From positions 1 to 64,000 of the forward strand of contig NZ_MQWC01000001.1 of NCBI RefSeq assembly GCF_002954405.1: 64,000 bases of DNA, written 5' to 3'. How positions within the stretch are numbered: the stretch's first letter is position 1; each line of letters starts with the position of its first letter. This stretch comes from Salinibacter sp. 10B. Its GTDB lineage: Bacteria; Bacteroidota; Rhodothermia; Rhodothermales; Salinibacteraceae. Both the position numbers and the translations under genes were made by a program. This document shows, piece after piece, positions 52,296-61,980 of this stretch. The notes beneath the pieces are model-generated. The model was not told the DNA's origin. It ran no database searches and worked only from the letters and a program-made list of their open reading frames with translations.

Positions 52296-52588
52296 GGCGA
52301 AATGAGCACCTAGACATGAGATTGCACGAATGAGGTGACGTTTTCATGAAAGGATAATTGAACCCTTTAGAGAACGTCAAAGGGCCTTCAGACATCTCAC
52401 CGCACTTCGACTTGACACACACAACGAGCGCAATCTCTTCCTGAGATAGGATCGTGCTACTGGTATGGAGACCAACTGCAATAGGAGGCGTCCCAAACAA
52501 GCCCCCGACTCATTTTGCGAATCATCCTTGGCCAGAATTACCACCTGATTTCTGGTGCCCCACTTCTTAACTTGCGATCACAGCATCT
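52296..52588. other. Divergent intergenic region
   Basis: This gap holds the DUF6884 fragment (52370-52440) and must hold promoters for both the EEP gene (minus) and the helicase module (plus). No boxes could be assigned. Confidence 0.4.
52370..52440 (-). pseudogene. Fragment of a DUF6884 gene N-terminus
   Basis: The minus strand here reads EIALVVCVKSKCGEM, very close to the start of the intact DUF6884 protein at 50616 (TVALVACVKSKRDRP), and weak similarity continues for about 12 more residues. No start codon and no continuation were found. It looks like a decayed second copy. It lies in the gap between the EEP gene and the helicase module. Confidence 0.5.
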
Positions 52589-54700
52589 GTGCCGAGGTTT
52601 CACGTCCATATGGAAGACGATTTGCTAAGTACGGCCGCCGAGGGTGTCTTCATCGAGGGGCCCGTCGCAACAGGAAAGACGAGCGCTGCTACCAATCATC
52701 TTCAGAACCTGCTTGACCGCGGCGTTCCGGCAGCAGAGATTCTCGTTCTTCTTCCCCAACGCGCCTTGGCCGAACCGTACCGCGAGGTAGCAAAAGAGCA
52801 CGTCGGCGGGCGAGTTGACATCCTGACCATCTCCGGGATAGCCCGGCATATGATTCAGCGCTTCTGGCCGCTTGTGGCTAAAGAGGCTGGGTTTGATGAG
52901 CACCGCCCGCCGAACTTCCTCACGCTGGAAACGGCTCAGTACTTCATGTCACGAGTCGCGGACCCACTGATGGAGGAAGGCGCGTTCGCTGGACTCTCGA
53001 TTCTGGAAAGTCGGCTGTACAGCCAGCTGATCGATAATCCTAGCAAGGCCGCACTCGTTGGCTTTCCTGTCTCAGAGATCGCTCCCAGGCTCAAAGACGC
53101 ATGGATCGGAAGCTCCGAGCGAGAGAGCGTCTTCGACGATGTCCAGCGGGCAGCCGACGAGTACCTGAAGCTTTGCAGGAAGCACAACCTTTTAGATTAC
53201 GGGATTCAACTCAAGGTATTTTGCAAACACCTCTGGACCGAGCCTGCATGCAGGACTTATCTGGAGAACACCTACCGGCATCTCATCGCCGACAACGTAG
53301 AAGAAGACGTGCCTGTCACCCATGACCTCCTACTCGAGTGGATCCCAGAGTTTGACTCTGCGCTCTTGATCTACGACGAAGGCGGCGGGTACCGAAAGTT
53401 TCTCGGGGCAGACCCGGAGTCAGCATACCGACTCAAGGACTGTTGTGAGCACCACGTTTCCCTCACAGGCGACGATTCTCTTGGAAAAGACGCCGCAGAG
53501 AACGAGCAGCCGGTGATCACCGATCTTGGGGAGCAGTTGACCGGTGCTCTTCACCCACATAAGGGGATGGCATCCCCCTCCGAGATTCGAGAGATGAGAG
53601 AGCAGCTAGACGTTCTCTACGAGGACACCTACCCGGAAATGCTCGAATCGGTTGCGGAGCAGATCCGGGACATGATCGGCGGGGGAACGCCTCCGGAAGA
53701 CATTGTGGTTTTGGCGCCCTTTCTCTCCGATACGCTTCGCTACGAGCTCAGCAACACGCTCTCACGCCTGAACGTCCCCTACTCTCTTCGCCGCCCGTCC
53801 CGCCCCCTGAGCAAGGAGCCTGCGGTAAAGGCGCTTCTTGCCTTCGCCGCAGTAGCCCACCCGAGCTGGAAAGTGCGTCTAGGGATTCGCGACGTAGCGC
53901 AGGCCCTTTCGTTCTCCATCAAGGACCTCGACCCGATTCGAGCTCATCTTCTGGCCTCCTCAGTATTTGAGTCCGACGATGAGAGGCCCCGACTTCGCTC
54001 CTTCTCCGAGATTGGAGGACAGCGACAGGAACGGGTGACGTACAGGCTGGGCAAGCAGTACGATGCTATTCAGGACTGGATCACCCGCTACGTAAGCGGG
54101 GACTCCCAGCCTCTTGACCACTTCCTAAACCGCATCTTCGGGGAGCTCCTCTCTCAAGAGGGGTTTGGTTTCCACGACGACTTCGAGGCGGGAGCACTTG
54201 CCGAACGGCTCGTCGAATCCGCCCGGAAGTTTCGGCAGGTCATTGAAAGGACCGAGTTCGAAGAGACAATGGCCGTCGGCCGCTCGTATCTACAAACGGT
54301 CCGAAAAGGAGTCGCTGCCGCTCAATACGTACAGGACTGGGCCGACGATGATGAAGAGGGCGTTCTTTTGACCCCTGCCCACACGTTCTTGGTGCAAAAC
54401 CGGAAGGCGCCGCATCAATTCTGGCTCGATGTCGGATCGACCGGATGGCATAGCCGAATCCGACAGCCACTTACACATCCCTACGTTCTCAGCCGGACCT
54501 GGGAAGAAGGCCAGAAGTGGACGGATTCAAAGGAAACAGAGGCAGGCCTCACGATGCTTGGGCGCCTGACGACCGGCCTTACGCGGCGGTGCACAGGCAA
54601 GGTACACCTCGCCATCTCCGGACGCGGACAAAACGGAGAGAAGGAGCGCGGATACCTCCTGAAAGCCTTCCAGCAGCTCTTTGGGCAGGCCCGGCGATAA
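52589..54700 (+). CDS. AddB/UvrD-like P-loop protein
   Basis: A 703-residue protein starting at GTG 52589; ATG 52610 is an alternative start. Residues 22-45 hold a P-loop (FIEGPVATGKTSAATNHL) followed by ILVLLPQRALAEPYREVA, and the SF1-like segment VDILTISGIARHMI. Later parts (IVVLAPFLSDTLRYELSNTL, then NVPYSLRRPSRPL) match the second RecA lobe of AddB/RecB-type proteins. The usual DExQ Walker B is poorly conserved (SALLIYDEGGGYRKF), as in AddB-like proteins with degenerate helicases. It is the first gene of four co-directional recombination genes, 41 bases before a canonical UvrD. A structural or ATP-binding partner in an end-resection complex is plausible. Confidence 0.75.
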   Translation: MPRFHVHMEDDLLSTAAEGVFIEGPVATGKTSAATNHLQNLLDRGVPAAEILVLLPQRALAEPYREVAKEHVGGRVDILTISGIARHMIQRFWPLVAKEAGFDEHRPPNFLTLETAQYFMSRVADPLMEEGAFAGLSILESRLYSQLIDNPSKAALVGFPVSEIAPRLKDAWIGSSERESVFDDVQRAADEYLKLCRKHNLLDYGIQLKVFCKHLWTEPACRTYLENTYRHLIADNVEEDVPVTHDLLLEWIPEFDSALLIYDEGGGYRKFLGADPESAYRLKDCCEHHVSLTGDDSLGKDAAENEQPVITDLGEQLTGALHPHKGMASPSEIREMREQLDVLYEDTYPEMLESVAEQIRDMIGGGTPPEDIVVLAPFLSDTLRYELSNTLSRLNVPYSLRRPSRPLSKEPAVKALLAFAAVAHPSWKVRLGIRDVAQALSFSIKDLDPIRAHLLASSVFESDDERPRLRSFSEIGGQRQERVTYRLGKQYDAIQDWITRYVSGDSQPLDHFLNRIFGELLSQEGFGFHDDFEAGALAERLVESARKFRQVIERTEFEETMAVGRSYLQTVRKGVAAAQYVQDWADDDEEGVLLTPAHTFLVQNRKAPHQFWLDVGSTGWHSRIRQPLTHPYVLSRTWEEGQKWTDSKETEAGLTMLGRLTTGLTRRCTGKVHLAISGRGQNGEKERGYLLKAFQQLFGQARR

Positions 54701-54741
54701 CCTTCCACTCTTCAAGCTCACCTCATTGCGCTGACCAGTAG

Positions 54742-56961
54742 ATGGCAACGCCTCGCGAAAAGCAACAAGAAGTTCTCGACTACAAGGGCGGCACGATGGG
54801 CGTCTCGGCCGTACCGGGGAGCGGGAAGACCTGGACGCTGACCCGCCTGGCGGCCCGGCTCGTCACGGAGAAAGACCTAGACGCTCATCAGGAGGTCTTG
54901 GTCGTGACCCTCGTCAATTCCTCGGTCGACAACTTCTCCAACCGGATCGACAATCTGATCGAGGAGGAAGGACTTCTTCCAGACGTCGGATACCGGGTAT
55001 GCACCCTTCACACCCTCGCTCACGAGATCGTGCGGGCCCGCCCGGACCTCGCCGGGCTTACCGAGGACTTTCACGTGATTGACGATCGCCGGTCCAGTGA
55101 GATTCTAAGCGACGTTGCATCAAGCTGGTACACGAGCCACCGGTCGGAGCTTACGGGCTACCTCGCCGATGACATCCGTTCGCACAAGCGGAAGGAGGTT
55201 CTAGCGTCGAAGCTGCCTACCCAACTGCGATACTTGGCCCAGCACGGAATCAAATACGCAAAGAGCCTTGGCCTCTCGGCGGAGGAGCTCAAAACTGAGC
55301 TGGCAGAGAGCGGGAAGGACTTCCGGCTCGCGGAGATGATTCAGTCCATCTACACGAGTTACCAGCAGGCCCTGGACGTCCGAAGTGCCGTCGACTTCGA
55401 TGACCTGATTCGACATGCACTTTGGGTCTTGAAGACCGATGACGAGCTCCTTCACCGCCTTCGTGACCAGTGGCCGTACGTGTTGGAGGATGAGGCTCAG
55501 GACAGCAGCAAGATCCAGGAGCGCATCCTTCGCGCGCTGGTCGGAGAGGAGGGAAATTGGGTCCGCGTAGGAGACCCCAATCAGGCGATCTACGAGTCGT
55601 TTACGACCGCAGACCCGAACCTTCTGCGCGAGTTTGTCGATGAGGCTGATGAGAGCCCGAAGTTGGCCCGGTCCGGCCGCTCTCAGCCAAGCATCATCAA
55701 ACTTGCCAATGGCACCATCTGGTGGTCGAAGAAAAACCACCCGAACCGGGAGGTTCGGGGTGCCCTAACCAAACCATACGTCCATCCAACCGATGAGGAC
55801 GACCCTCAGCAGAATCCGCCGGACCGCCCAGACCGAATTGGTTTCGTAAACAGGGACTTCCAGGTGGAAGAGGAGATCGACTTGGTTGCCCGCTCTCTGA
55901 AGAAATGGACCGAGGAGAACCCCGACAAGACCGCCGCAATCCTGGTCCCAACGCGTAAAGTTGGGGTTCAGGCAATTAACTACTTCAAGGAAAAAGGGGT
56001 GCCGTACACGGATGCGCTACTCAAAACAACCACAGAAACGCGCAAGGCCGCCCAGCGCATAGAACGAGTCATCGAGTATTTGGCCGAACCGGACTCCGCA
56101 ACTCGCCTCGCGAAGTGTTATCTTCAGTGGCGCTCTTCGCAGGTCGAAGACCCGAATCCAGACGCAATCAAGTCAACGGCCAGTCGCATCTCTGAGTGCG
56201 ACCGAGTTGAGGACTACATCTGGCCCCAAGGAGATCGGAGCTGGCTTGCCTCAATTGAGTCGGACCTCAGCAACGACGAACTGCAACGACTGGAGGAGTT
56301 TCGCGATAAGGTTCGGTACTGGCTAGACCTTTCGGGTCTGCCCATTGGGCAGCTCGTGATGGCCCTTGGCCGGGACTTCTTTTCAGACCCGGACCAGCTT
56401 GCCCTCGTGCAGAAGTTTGCCGGTCTCCTTCGGCGCGCCAACTCCTACAATCAAGACTGGGGACTGCCTGAGCTATCAAGCGAGCTGGAGGTAATTGCGC
56501 AGAACCAGCGGAAGTTTGAAGGGGTCGGTGGCCAAGAGAGCGAATTCGACCCAGACGAGCATACGGGGGAGGTTACGATCTCTACGATGCACGGAGCAAA
56601 AGGCCTTGAGTGGGACAGAGTCCACCTTCTCGGCGTGAATGACTACCATTTTCCCTCTGGGGGAGCCCCGGGCAAGCTTCTCAATGAGAAGTGGTATATC
56701 CGCGACGATCTGAACCTTCAAGCAGAGACGCTGGCCCAGATCGACGCTCTTTCGGGAGAGAATACGTACTCAGAGGGAACGGCCACAATCGAAGCTCGCA
56801 ACGAGTACGCCCGAGAGCGGATTCGGCTCTTCTACGTCTGCATCACTCGGGCCCGGGAGGAGCTGATGATTACGACAAACATTGGGCGCTTTGAGAATAA
56901 CGCCCCCGCCCTGGTATTCAACAAAATGAGCGACTTCTACAATGAACACATCGACGAATAA
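54742..56961 (+). CDS. UvrD/Rep-family (SF1A) DNA helicase
   Basis: A 739-residue helicase with all main motifs: REKQQEVLDY, Walker A SAVPGSGKTWTLTRLAARL at 22-40, CTLHTLAHEIVR, DFDDLIRHAL, motif II VLEDEAQDSSKIQERIL near 250, motif III VGDPNQAIYESF, GRSQPSIIKLAN, motif V ISTMHGAKGLEWDRVHL and motif VI RLFYVCITRAREELMI. SF1A helicases move 3' to 5'. Its last 20 bases overlap the RecB-type nuclease gene, so the two proteins are probably subunits of one helicase-nuclease, together with the AddB-like protein upstream. Length is typical of UvrD. Confidence 0.92.
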   Translation: MATPREKQQEVLDYKGGTMGVSAVPGSGKTWTLTRLAARLVTEKDLDAHQEVLVVTLVNSSVDNFSNRIDNLIEEEGLLPDVGYRVCTLHTLAHEIVRARPDLAGLTEDFHVIDDRRSSEILSDVASSWYTSHRSELTGYLADDIRSHKRKEVLASKLPTQLRYLAQHGIKYAKSLGLSAEELKTELAESGKDFRLAEMIQSIYTSYQQALDVRSAVDFDDLIRHALWVLKTDDELLHRLRDQWPYVLEDEAQDSSKIQERILRALVGEEGNWVRVGDPNQAIYESFTTADPNLLREFVDEADESPKLARSGRSQPSIIKLANGTIWWSKKNHPNREVRGALTKPYVHPTDEDDPQQNPPDRPDRIGFVNRDFQVEEEIDLVARSLKKWTEENPDKTAAILVPTRKVGVQAINYFKEKGVPYTDALLKTTTETRKAAQRIERVIEYLAEPDSATRLAKCYLQWRSSQVEDPNPDAIKSTASRISECDRVEDYIWPQGDRSWLASIESDLSNDELQRLEEFRDKVRYWLDLSGLPIGQLVMALGRDFFSDPDQLALVQKFAGLLRRANSYNQDWGLPELSSELEVIAQNQRKFEGVGGQESEFDPDEHTGEVTISTMHGAKGLEWDRVHLLGVNDYHFPSGGAPGKLLNEKWYIRDDLNLQAETLAQIDALSGENTYSEGTATIEARNEYARERIRLFYVCITRAREELMITTNIGRFENNAPALVFNKMSDFYNEHIDE

Positions 56962-57841
56962 CAAGTCGCCAGGAGATCCGGCGGAGGGAAACTCGGCGGA
57001 GGCAGACGGCCCGCTTCTCCCAGAGGACTTCTCGTTTAGCCAGGGCAGCCTTCAAGACTTTCAGGACTGTCCTCGGCGGTTCCTTCTCCGCCACATTGAG
57101 AGGCGTCCGTACCCGGCCCCTGAAGCCGAGCCGATTCGGCTCAATGAGCTCCGCAAGGAGCGGGGCGTGCGGTTTCACGAGCTTCTTTGCCAGGAGCACA
57201 GTGGCGTTCCCCGTGAGGCTATCGGCCGCATGGCCGCCGGCGACGAAGAGCTTGAGACCTGGTGGGAACGGTATACGTACCGCGAGCCAGTGGGCGAAGC
57301 TGCCGAAACGTACGCTGAGCTTCCTCTGGAGGGAGAGGTCGGCGGATATCCGCTCATCGCAACGTTCGACCTCGTTGCCAAACGACCTGACGGCTCCTTT
57401 GAGATCTTCGACTGGAAAACGTCCAAACACCGACCGGGCCGCGACCGACTCGCGTCACGGCTTCAAACTACGGTTTATCCGTACCTTCTCGTTCAAGCGG
57501 GGAGCTGGCTGAATGGCGGCGAGTCGATTTCACCGGAAGACGTGCAAATGACTTACTGGTTTGCGCAGCACCCCGACGATCCCGTGACCTTCGAGTACAA
57601 CGACTATCAAAAGCAGGTCGACGAAGATCACCTTACCGACCTCATCGGAAAGGTCCTTGCGCGAACGGAGCGTCCTCACTTTGAGAAGACCGATAACGAA
57701 GACCACTGCCGCTACTGCACCTACCGCTCGCACTGCGGGCGTGGCAACCAAGCAGGGAATATCGAGGACGGAGAAACGTACCTAGAGGAGGTAGAGTCCC
57801 TTGAGGCAAACCTCGAAGACGTCGAGGAGATCGAATTTTGA
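56942..57841 (+). CDS. RecB-family PD-(D/E)xK nuclease with iron-sulfur cluster
   Basis: A 299-residue nuclease. Catalytic motifs: His79 (GVRFHELL), Asp143 (ATFDLVAK), and Glu154-x-x-Asp157-x-Lys159 (FEIFDWKTSK), then a Q-x3-Y motif (LQTTVYPYLL). Cys43 (FQDCPRRFLLRH) plus C256-x2-C259-x5-C265 (HCRYCTYRSHCGRG) is the four-Cys arrangement of Fe-S nucleases such as AddB, Dna2 and Cas4. It overlaps the UvrD gene by 20 bases, and the RecJ gene follows after 44 bases. A role as the nuclease of an AddAB-like complex is likely; a Cas4 role is unlikely since there is no CRISPR locus here. Confidence 0.9.
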   Translation: MNTSTNNKSPGDPAEGNSAEADGPLLPEDFSFSQGSLQDFQDCPRRFLLRHIERRPYPAPEAEPIRLNELRKERGVRFHELLCQEHSGVPREAIGRMAAGDEELETWWERYTYREPVGEAAETYAELPLEGEVGGYPLIATFDLVAKRPDGSFEIFDWKTSKHRPGRDRLASRLQTTVYPYLLVQAGSWLNGGESISPEDVQMTYWFAQHPDDPVTFEYNDYQKQVDEDHLTDLIGKVLARTERPHFEKTDNEDHCRYCTYRSHCGRGNQAGNIEDGETYLEEVESLEANLEDVEEIEF

Positions 57842-57885
57842 GCCTCGACGCAAAGCTTTAGACCCCAGCAAACTGCGGCAGACCT

Positions 57886-60195
57886 GTGGCCGAATGGATT
57901 CAGCCTCCTTCTCCTCCTGTTCCTGACGAGATCAAAACGCTCGTCGGCGGCAATGCCCTTGTGGCCCAGCTGCTGGCCCAGCGGGGCATTCAGTCCGTCG
58001 AGGAAGCCCGCCCGTTCTTGAATCCAGATTGCTACACCCCCTCCCCACCCGAAGCGCTCCCCGATCTCGAGGCTGGTGCGCGCCGGATCCAAGAGGCAAT
58101 CGAAACCGGCCAACGGATTCTCGTTTGGGGAGACTTCGACGTAGATGGGCAAACGTCTACGGCCCTCCTCGTCGACGCATTGACCGAGCTTGGAGCCGAC
58201 GTTTCCTATCACATTCCCCTTCGCGAGACTGAGTCTCACGGCGTCAATACAGAAAACCTCGCTCCTTATCTCGATGAGGGCATTGAGGTTGTTCTCACCT
58301 GCGATACCGGCATCTCCTCACACGAGGCCCTGGAACTTGCCGCAAGCCGCGGAGCAGACGTCGTTGTCACCGACCACCACGACCTTCCCGCGGAGCTGCC
58401 CCCAGCAAAGGCGCTTATCAATCCGAAGCGTCTGGAGAAAGACCACCCTCTCCGAACGCTGCCAGGGGTGGGGGTTGCCTACAAGTTTATCCAGGCACTC
58501 GCTGAAAACACGGACCTGGATCCTACAGACTACCTCGATCTGGTTGCTTTGGGAATTGTGGCGGACATTGCCCACCAGCGGAAGGACACTCGTTACCTCC
58601 TTCAACGGGGGCTAGAGAAGCTTCAGGAGACCCGGCGGCCGGGCCTAAGGGCCGTAATGCAGAACGCAAACGTCACCCCTGAGGCCGCCGATGAGGAAGA
58701 CATCGGCTACCAGATCGGCCCTCGACTGAACGCTGTCGGCCGACTTGGAGACGCGAATATTTCTGTCCCTCTACTTACGACCGAAGACCCGGAGGAAGCT
58801 ACGGAGATCGCCTCCCAACTCGAAGAACTGAACGACCGCCGCAGGCTTCTGACCGACCAGGTATTCGAGTCCGCCCGGCAGAAGATTCGGCGCAGCCCCC
58901 ACCTTCTCCAGTATGCTGTCCTCCTTCTTTACGGCGAGCAGTGGCCTGCCGGCGTGATTGGGATCGTCGCTCATCGGCTGGTCGAAGAGTACCACAAGCC
59001 CGCCATTCTTCTTACCTCTGCGGATCAGAAAAGCGAGGGGCCTCCCCTGGCTCGCGGCTCGGCCCGCTCAATCGAGGACCTCGACATCTCCGGGGCGATC
59101 GGCGACCATGCTGACATCTTGGAGTCCTTTGGAGGGCACCCGATGGCTGCCGGGCTTACTCTTCCAGAAAGCGAGATCGCGCGGTTCCGGCGCCTCGTGT
59201 CTCGCTCAATCGTAGAGCAGAAGGGTGGCGAGGAGCTTACCCCAACGCTTCAGATTGACAGTTACGTCTCCCTAGAGGACCTCACGCTTGATCTGGTAGA
59301 CGCGATCCAGCAGCTTGCTCCCTTCGGTCCGGGCAACCGGGAAGTGGTTCTCGCCTGCCGCAACCTTCAGGTCGGCGAAGTCAAAGAGATTGGCGAAAGC
59401 GGAGACCATCTCAAGATCACTGTGACCGACCGAGAAGGCCGCTCCCAGCAGGTCCTCAACTGGAACGCCGCTAAGCAGGACCTCCCCTCCGGCGTCTTCG
59501 ACCTAGCCCTCAAGATCTCAGACAATGTCTTTCGGGGAGAACGGTCTGTTCAGCTGACCTGGGAGGACGCGCGTGAGCGACGAAAGGAGCCGACCGGCCA
59601 AGAGGATGGTCAGGCCAAACCATCAGTTAAAACAATCGATCATCGGGGCGAGGAAGACCTAGCCTCGCTCCTCCGCAAACTCGACGAGAAAGAGGACACC
59701 CAGGTGTGGTTGGAAGCTACCTCTGTGACGGGCGTAGACGCCAGAAGCAGAAGTGCCCTGACCTTATGTAAGGAGCTTGTCGTTGGAACGATCCCACCTA
59801 GCAGGCAGGTGCTACAAGAGACCCTCCAGGACTGCCAGCCGGAGGTCCTTCATATCGTTGGCGTAGAGCCGGAGGTAGACACGCTTCCGACATTCACCAG
59901 GCGACTTCTGGGCCTCTCGAAGCATGCGATTAAGACCGGAAAGTCTCCCTCTCTGCAGCAACTAGCAGAAATGATGGCTCACGAGAAAAGCACCGTTCGT
60001 CTGGGCCTGAGCTGGCTCCAGGAAAAGGGGAAGATCCAAGTCTCCGGGCCCGACTCGCGCTTACAGATCGAAGCCGGCGCCGGAAAGGGAAGCCCCAATT
60101 CAGAGACCTCCCAAGAGTTGAAACGGTCTCTTGAAGAGGCAAGAGCCTATCGGCGGTACGCCTTTTCGACATACGGGTCGCGAGTTCAGACGTGA
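57886..60195 (+). CDS. recJ: RecJ single-strand-specific 5'-3' exonuclease with winged-helix extension
   Basis: A 769-residue protein starting at GTG 57886. DHH phosphoesterase motifs: VWGDFDVDGQTSTALLVDAL near 80-100, TDHHDLP near 162, GVGVAYKFIQAL, and IGPRLNAVGRLGDA; the DHHA1 motif GGHPMAAGL near 416 and an OB-fold segment APFGPGNREVVLACRNL near 480. RecJ degrades single strands 5' to 3' in recombination and mismatch repair. The family is normally about 560-580 residues; here about 190 extra residues follow, ending with a winged-helix-like part (LQQLAEMMAHEKSTVRLGL, WLQEKGKIQV). It follows the RecB-type nuclease in the same operon. Confidence 0.92.
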   Translation: MAEWIQPPSPPVPDEIKTLVGGNALVAQLLAQRGIQSVEEARPFLNPDCYTPSPPEALPDLEAGARRIQEAIETGQRILVWGDFDVDGQTSTALLVDALTELGADVSYHIPLRETESHGVNTENLAPYLDEGIEVVLTCDTGISSHEALELAASRGADVVVTDHHDLPAELPPAKALINPKRLEKDHPLRTLPGVGVAYKFIQALAENTDLDPTDYLDLVALGIVADIAHQRKDTRYLLQRGLEKLQETRRPGLRAVMQNANVTPEAADEEDIGYQIGPRLNAVGRLGDANISVPLLTTEDPEEATEIASQLEELNDRRRLLTDQVFESARQKIRRSPHLLQYAVLLLYGEQWPAGVIGIVAHRLVEEYHKPAILLTSADQKSEGPPLARGSARSIEDLDISGAIGDHADILESFGGHPMAAGLTLPESEIARFRRLVSRSIVEQKGGEELTPTLQIDSYVSLEDLTLDLVDAIQQLAPFGPGNREVVLACRNLQVGEVKEIGESGDHLKITVTDREGRSQQVLNWNAAKQDLPSGVFDLALKISDNVFRGERSVQLTWEDARERRKEPTGQEDGQAKPSVKTIDHRGEEDLASLLRKLDEKEDTQVWLEATSVTGVDARSRSALTLCKELVVGTIPPSRQVLQETLQDCQPEVLHIVGVEPEVDTLPTFTRRLLGLSKHAIKTGKSPSLQQLAEMMAHEKSTVRLGLSWLQEKGKIQVSGPDSRLQIEAGAGKGSPNSETSQELKRSLEEARAYRRYAFSTYGSRVQT

Positions 60196-60352
60196 CACCT
60201 GCTGTGACAACCCCCACGGCTCGCAATCTGTCCAGCGTGTATAAAACTCCCTCCTCGAGAGACAATACCGCCACAACATAGATTTCGGCTGCCCCCACCT
60301 CCAGAGCGCCACCGATGCCCACCCCGCGCGCTCATTTTGCTGGGAGATTGCA

Positions 60353-60613
60353 CTACTCCCGGTACTCCTCAGCTAAGCGCTTTACTTCTTCAAGAAAAGG
60401 ACCGACCTCAATCTCAAGGGCATCGCAAAGCACGAACACGATGTCGACCGAAGGCACGTTCAGTCCGCGCTCCAGTTGAGAGACATACGTTTCGTGGACC
60501 CCCGCCTTCTCCGCGAGCTCTGCCTGGGTAAGCTTCTCGTCTTTCCTGTGGCGATGGAGCTCGTGGCCCAATGCAGTAGCAATTGATTCCTTTACCGGCT
60601 TCGGAATGCTCAT
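60353..60613 (-). CDS. Small XRE-family transcriptional regulator
   Basis: An 86-residue helix-turn-helix protein from ATG 60613 (MSIPKPVKESIATALGHELH); the longer frame to 60769 is not credible. The HTH is QAELAEKAGVHETYVSQLER with the usual N-V-P-S turn (RGLNVPSVDIVFVLCDAL). Single-domain XRE proteins of this size are repressors of their own or neighbouring genes. It converges on recJ and is followed upstream by a 760-base gap with palindromes that could be its targets. Confidence 0.88.
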   Translation of the reverse strand: MSIPKPVKESIATALGHELHRHRKDEKLTQAELAEKAGVHETYVSQLERGLNVPSVDIVFVLCDALEIEVGPFLEEVKRLAEEYRE

Positions 60614-61377
60614 GAGTGGAGGCCAACGTCGAGGTGCGCTCTGTCGGGAAGACTGCCCGGAACCAGCTTCCCGTTGAGAGGGACCTTCGGGGGACCCACC
60701 TGCGGCACTTACCCACAGGGACGAAGCCGCTCGGGTGAACCATATGGTCCAATTCAAGTCCCGTCTCATTTCCAGCTACACGTTCCGACACAGCCACCTC
60801 GTAGCATCCGAAGTAGGGGAAACCATTTACACAGACTAACGTGTCTAAAAACAGACGATCGTCTTATTATCTGGACTCCACTACGTCTTGGTTCTATGGC
60901 TCCAGCCTCCTTTCGAACGAGAGCTTCTTGATAGAGCAGAAAGGGCGCCTCCAGTCGAAGATGGATTATTGCCAACAGAATGAATCGAAGAACCTTCTCT
61001 AGAGAACTTCAATGACTACCTCCCCAGAGGAGGAGTCATACATGTTCGATGACTACTACAGATGCGCTCTCGCCCGCGGCATCTAGCCGATCCAAAGCGG
61101 TCTTAACGACACGTATCCCTGTGCACACAAGCCACACCCGGAGCTGATGAAGATCTGATCGAAGGGATACACTATATCCTAAACCAGTTCTGCTCTAACC
61201 TTCAGATCGTCCTCCTGGCGGTGGGAAGGACACGAGAGACACGCTGGAAGACTGGAGAGCGATGGAGTCCCTTCTGTAGAATCCGAGCTAACTCGGTATC
61301 TCAAGCTAACTCCGGCCATCCTTCCTCAAGATTCCAGCTGTCACGCGCCCATTCCTGGAGGGATTTTTCCCCCACTT
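60614..61377. other. Long gap without recognisable genes, with AGAC/GTCT palindromes
   Basis: No coding frame is convincing. Two nested palindromic sites occur near 60833-60864: AGACtaacgtGTCT and the perfect 12-mer AGACGATCGTCT (60853-60864). Two AGAC/GTCT sites so close together suggest an operator, perhaps for the XRE gene, 240 bases away. The rest shows nothing I can name. Confidence 0.4.
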
Positions 61378-61773
61378 ATGAGCGATAACTACAGTACCGA
61401 TAGCTCGGTGCCCACGTATGCAGCCGTTGCGGCGATTGGGATCCTTTTCGTCGTGATGATGGTGGCGGTCTTGGGTCCGTTCACCTCGCATCCGCATTCA
61501 GACTGTTCGCTTATGACCGAGGCGATGGCCAGAAGCGCCCTTCGTAAGGAGATCGAGAGCCAGGCCGTGGAAGACGGAAACGAGATCGCAAGGTATGGAC
61601 AAGAGATCACACATCGGGAAGGAAATGGGTATCGAATTCGGGGTTACGCCGATGTGGCTCTTGGTTCTGGCGGACGACAGCGAATCAGTTATAGAGCCAC
61701 GGTCGGGCCCAACGAGAACGGTTGTCCATCACTCGAAGGACTCTCCGTTCGCGCCGTAACCGGTGTTCGATAA
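61378..61773 (+). CDS. Hypothetical single-pass membrane protein
   Basis: A 131-residue protein with one N-terminal membrane helix (YAAVAAIGILFVVMMVAVLG, residues 14-33) after a short cytoplasmic arm, then a soluble domain with two cysteines (Cys43, Cys115) that could form a disulfide outside the membrane. It has a strand-rich end (GYRIRGYADVALGSG and RQRISYRATVGP). No family recognised. It begins a set of small plus-strand genes near the window edge. Confidence 0.6.
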   Translation: MSDNYSTDSSVPTYAAVAAIGILFVVMMVAVLGPFTSHPHSDCSLMTEAMARSALRKEIESQAVEDGNEIARYGQEITHREGNGYRIRGYADVALGSGGRQRISYRATVGPNENGCPSLEGLSVRAVTGVR

Positions 61774-61980
61774 CGACAGGCGGTCCTTAGGGGCCTTAGG
61801 TCTATTTCCACAAACCAAGAGGTCTATAGCAGCATGTCTTGCTTCTGTATGTCGGATAGATAACAGCATTCAGAGCGCTCAGGCGGGTGTCATGAAGGGA
61901 CGGAATAGACCAGAAAAGGTGGTCAAACTCCCGTGCCGCCCACACTTCACCCCCATCTACCTCAATGCAGCATCGCACTC

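Noticed and set aside
60674-60975. Short open frames of 69-85 codons in the gap after the XRE gene
   Set aside because: Composition is not coding-like and they overlap each other on both strands.
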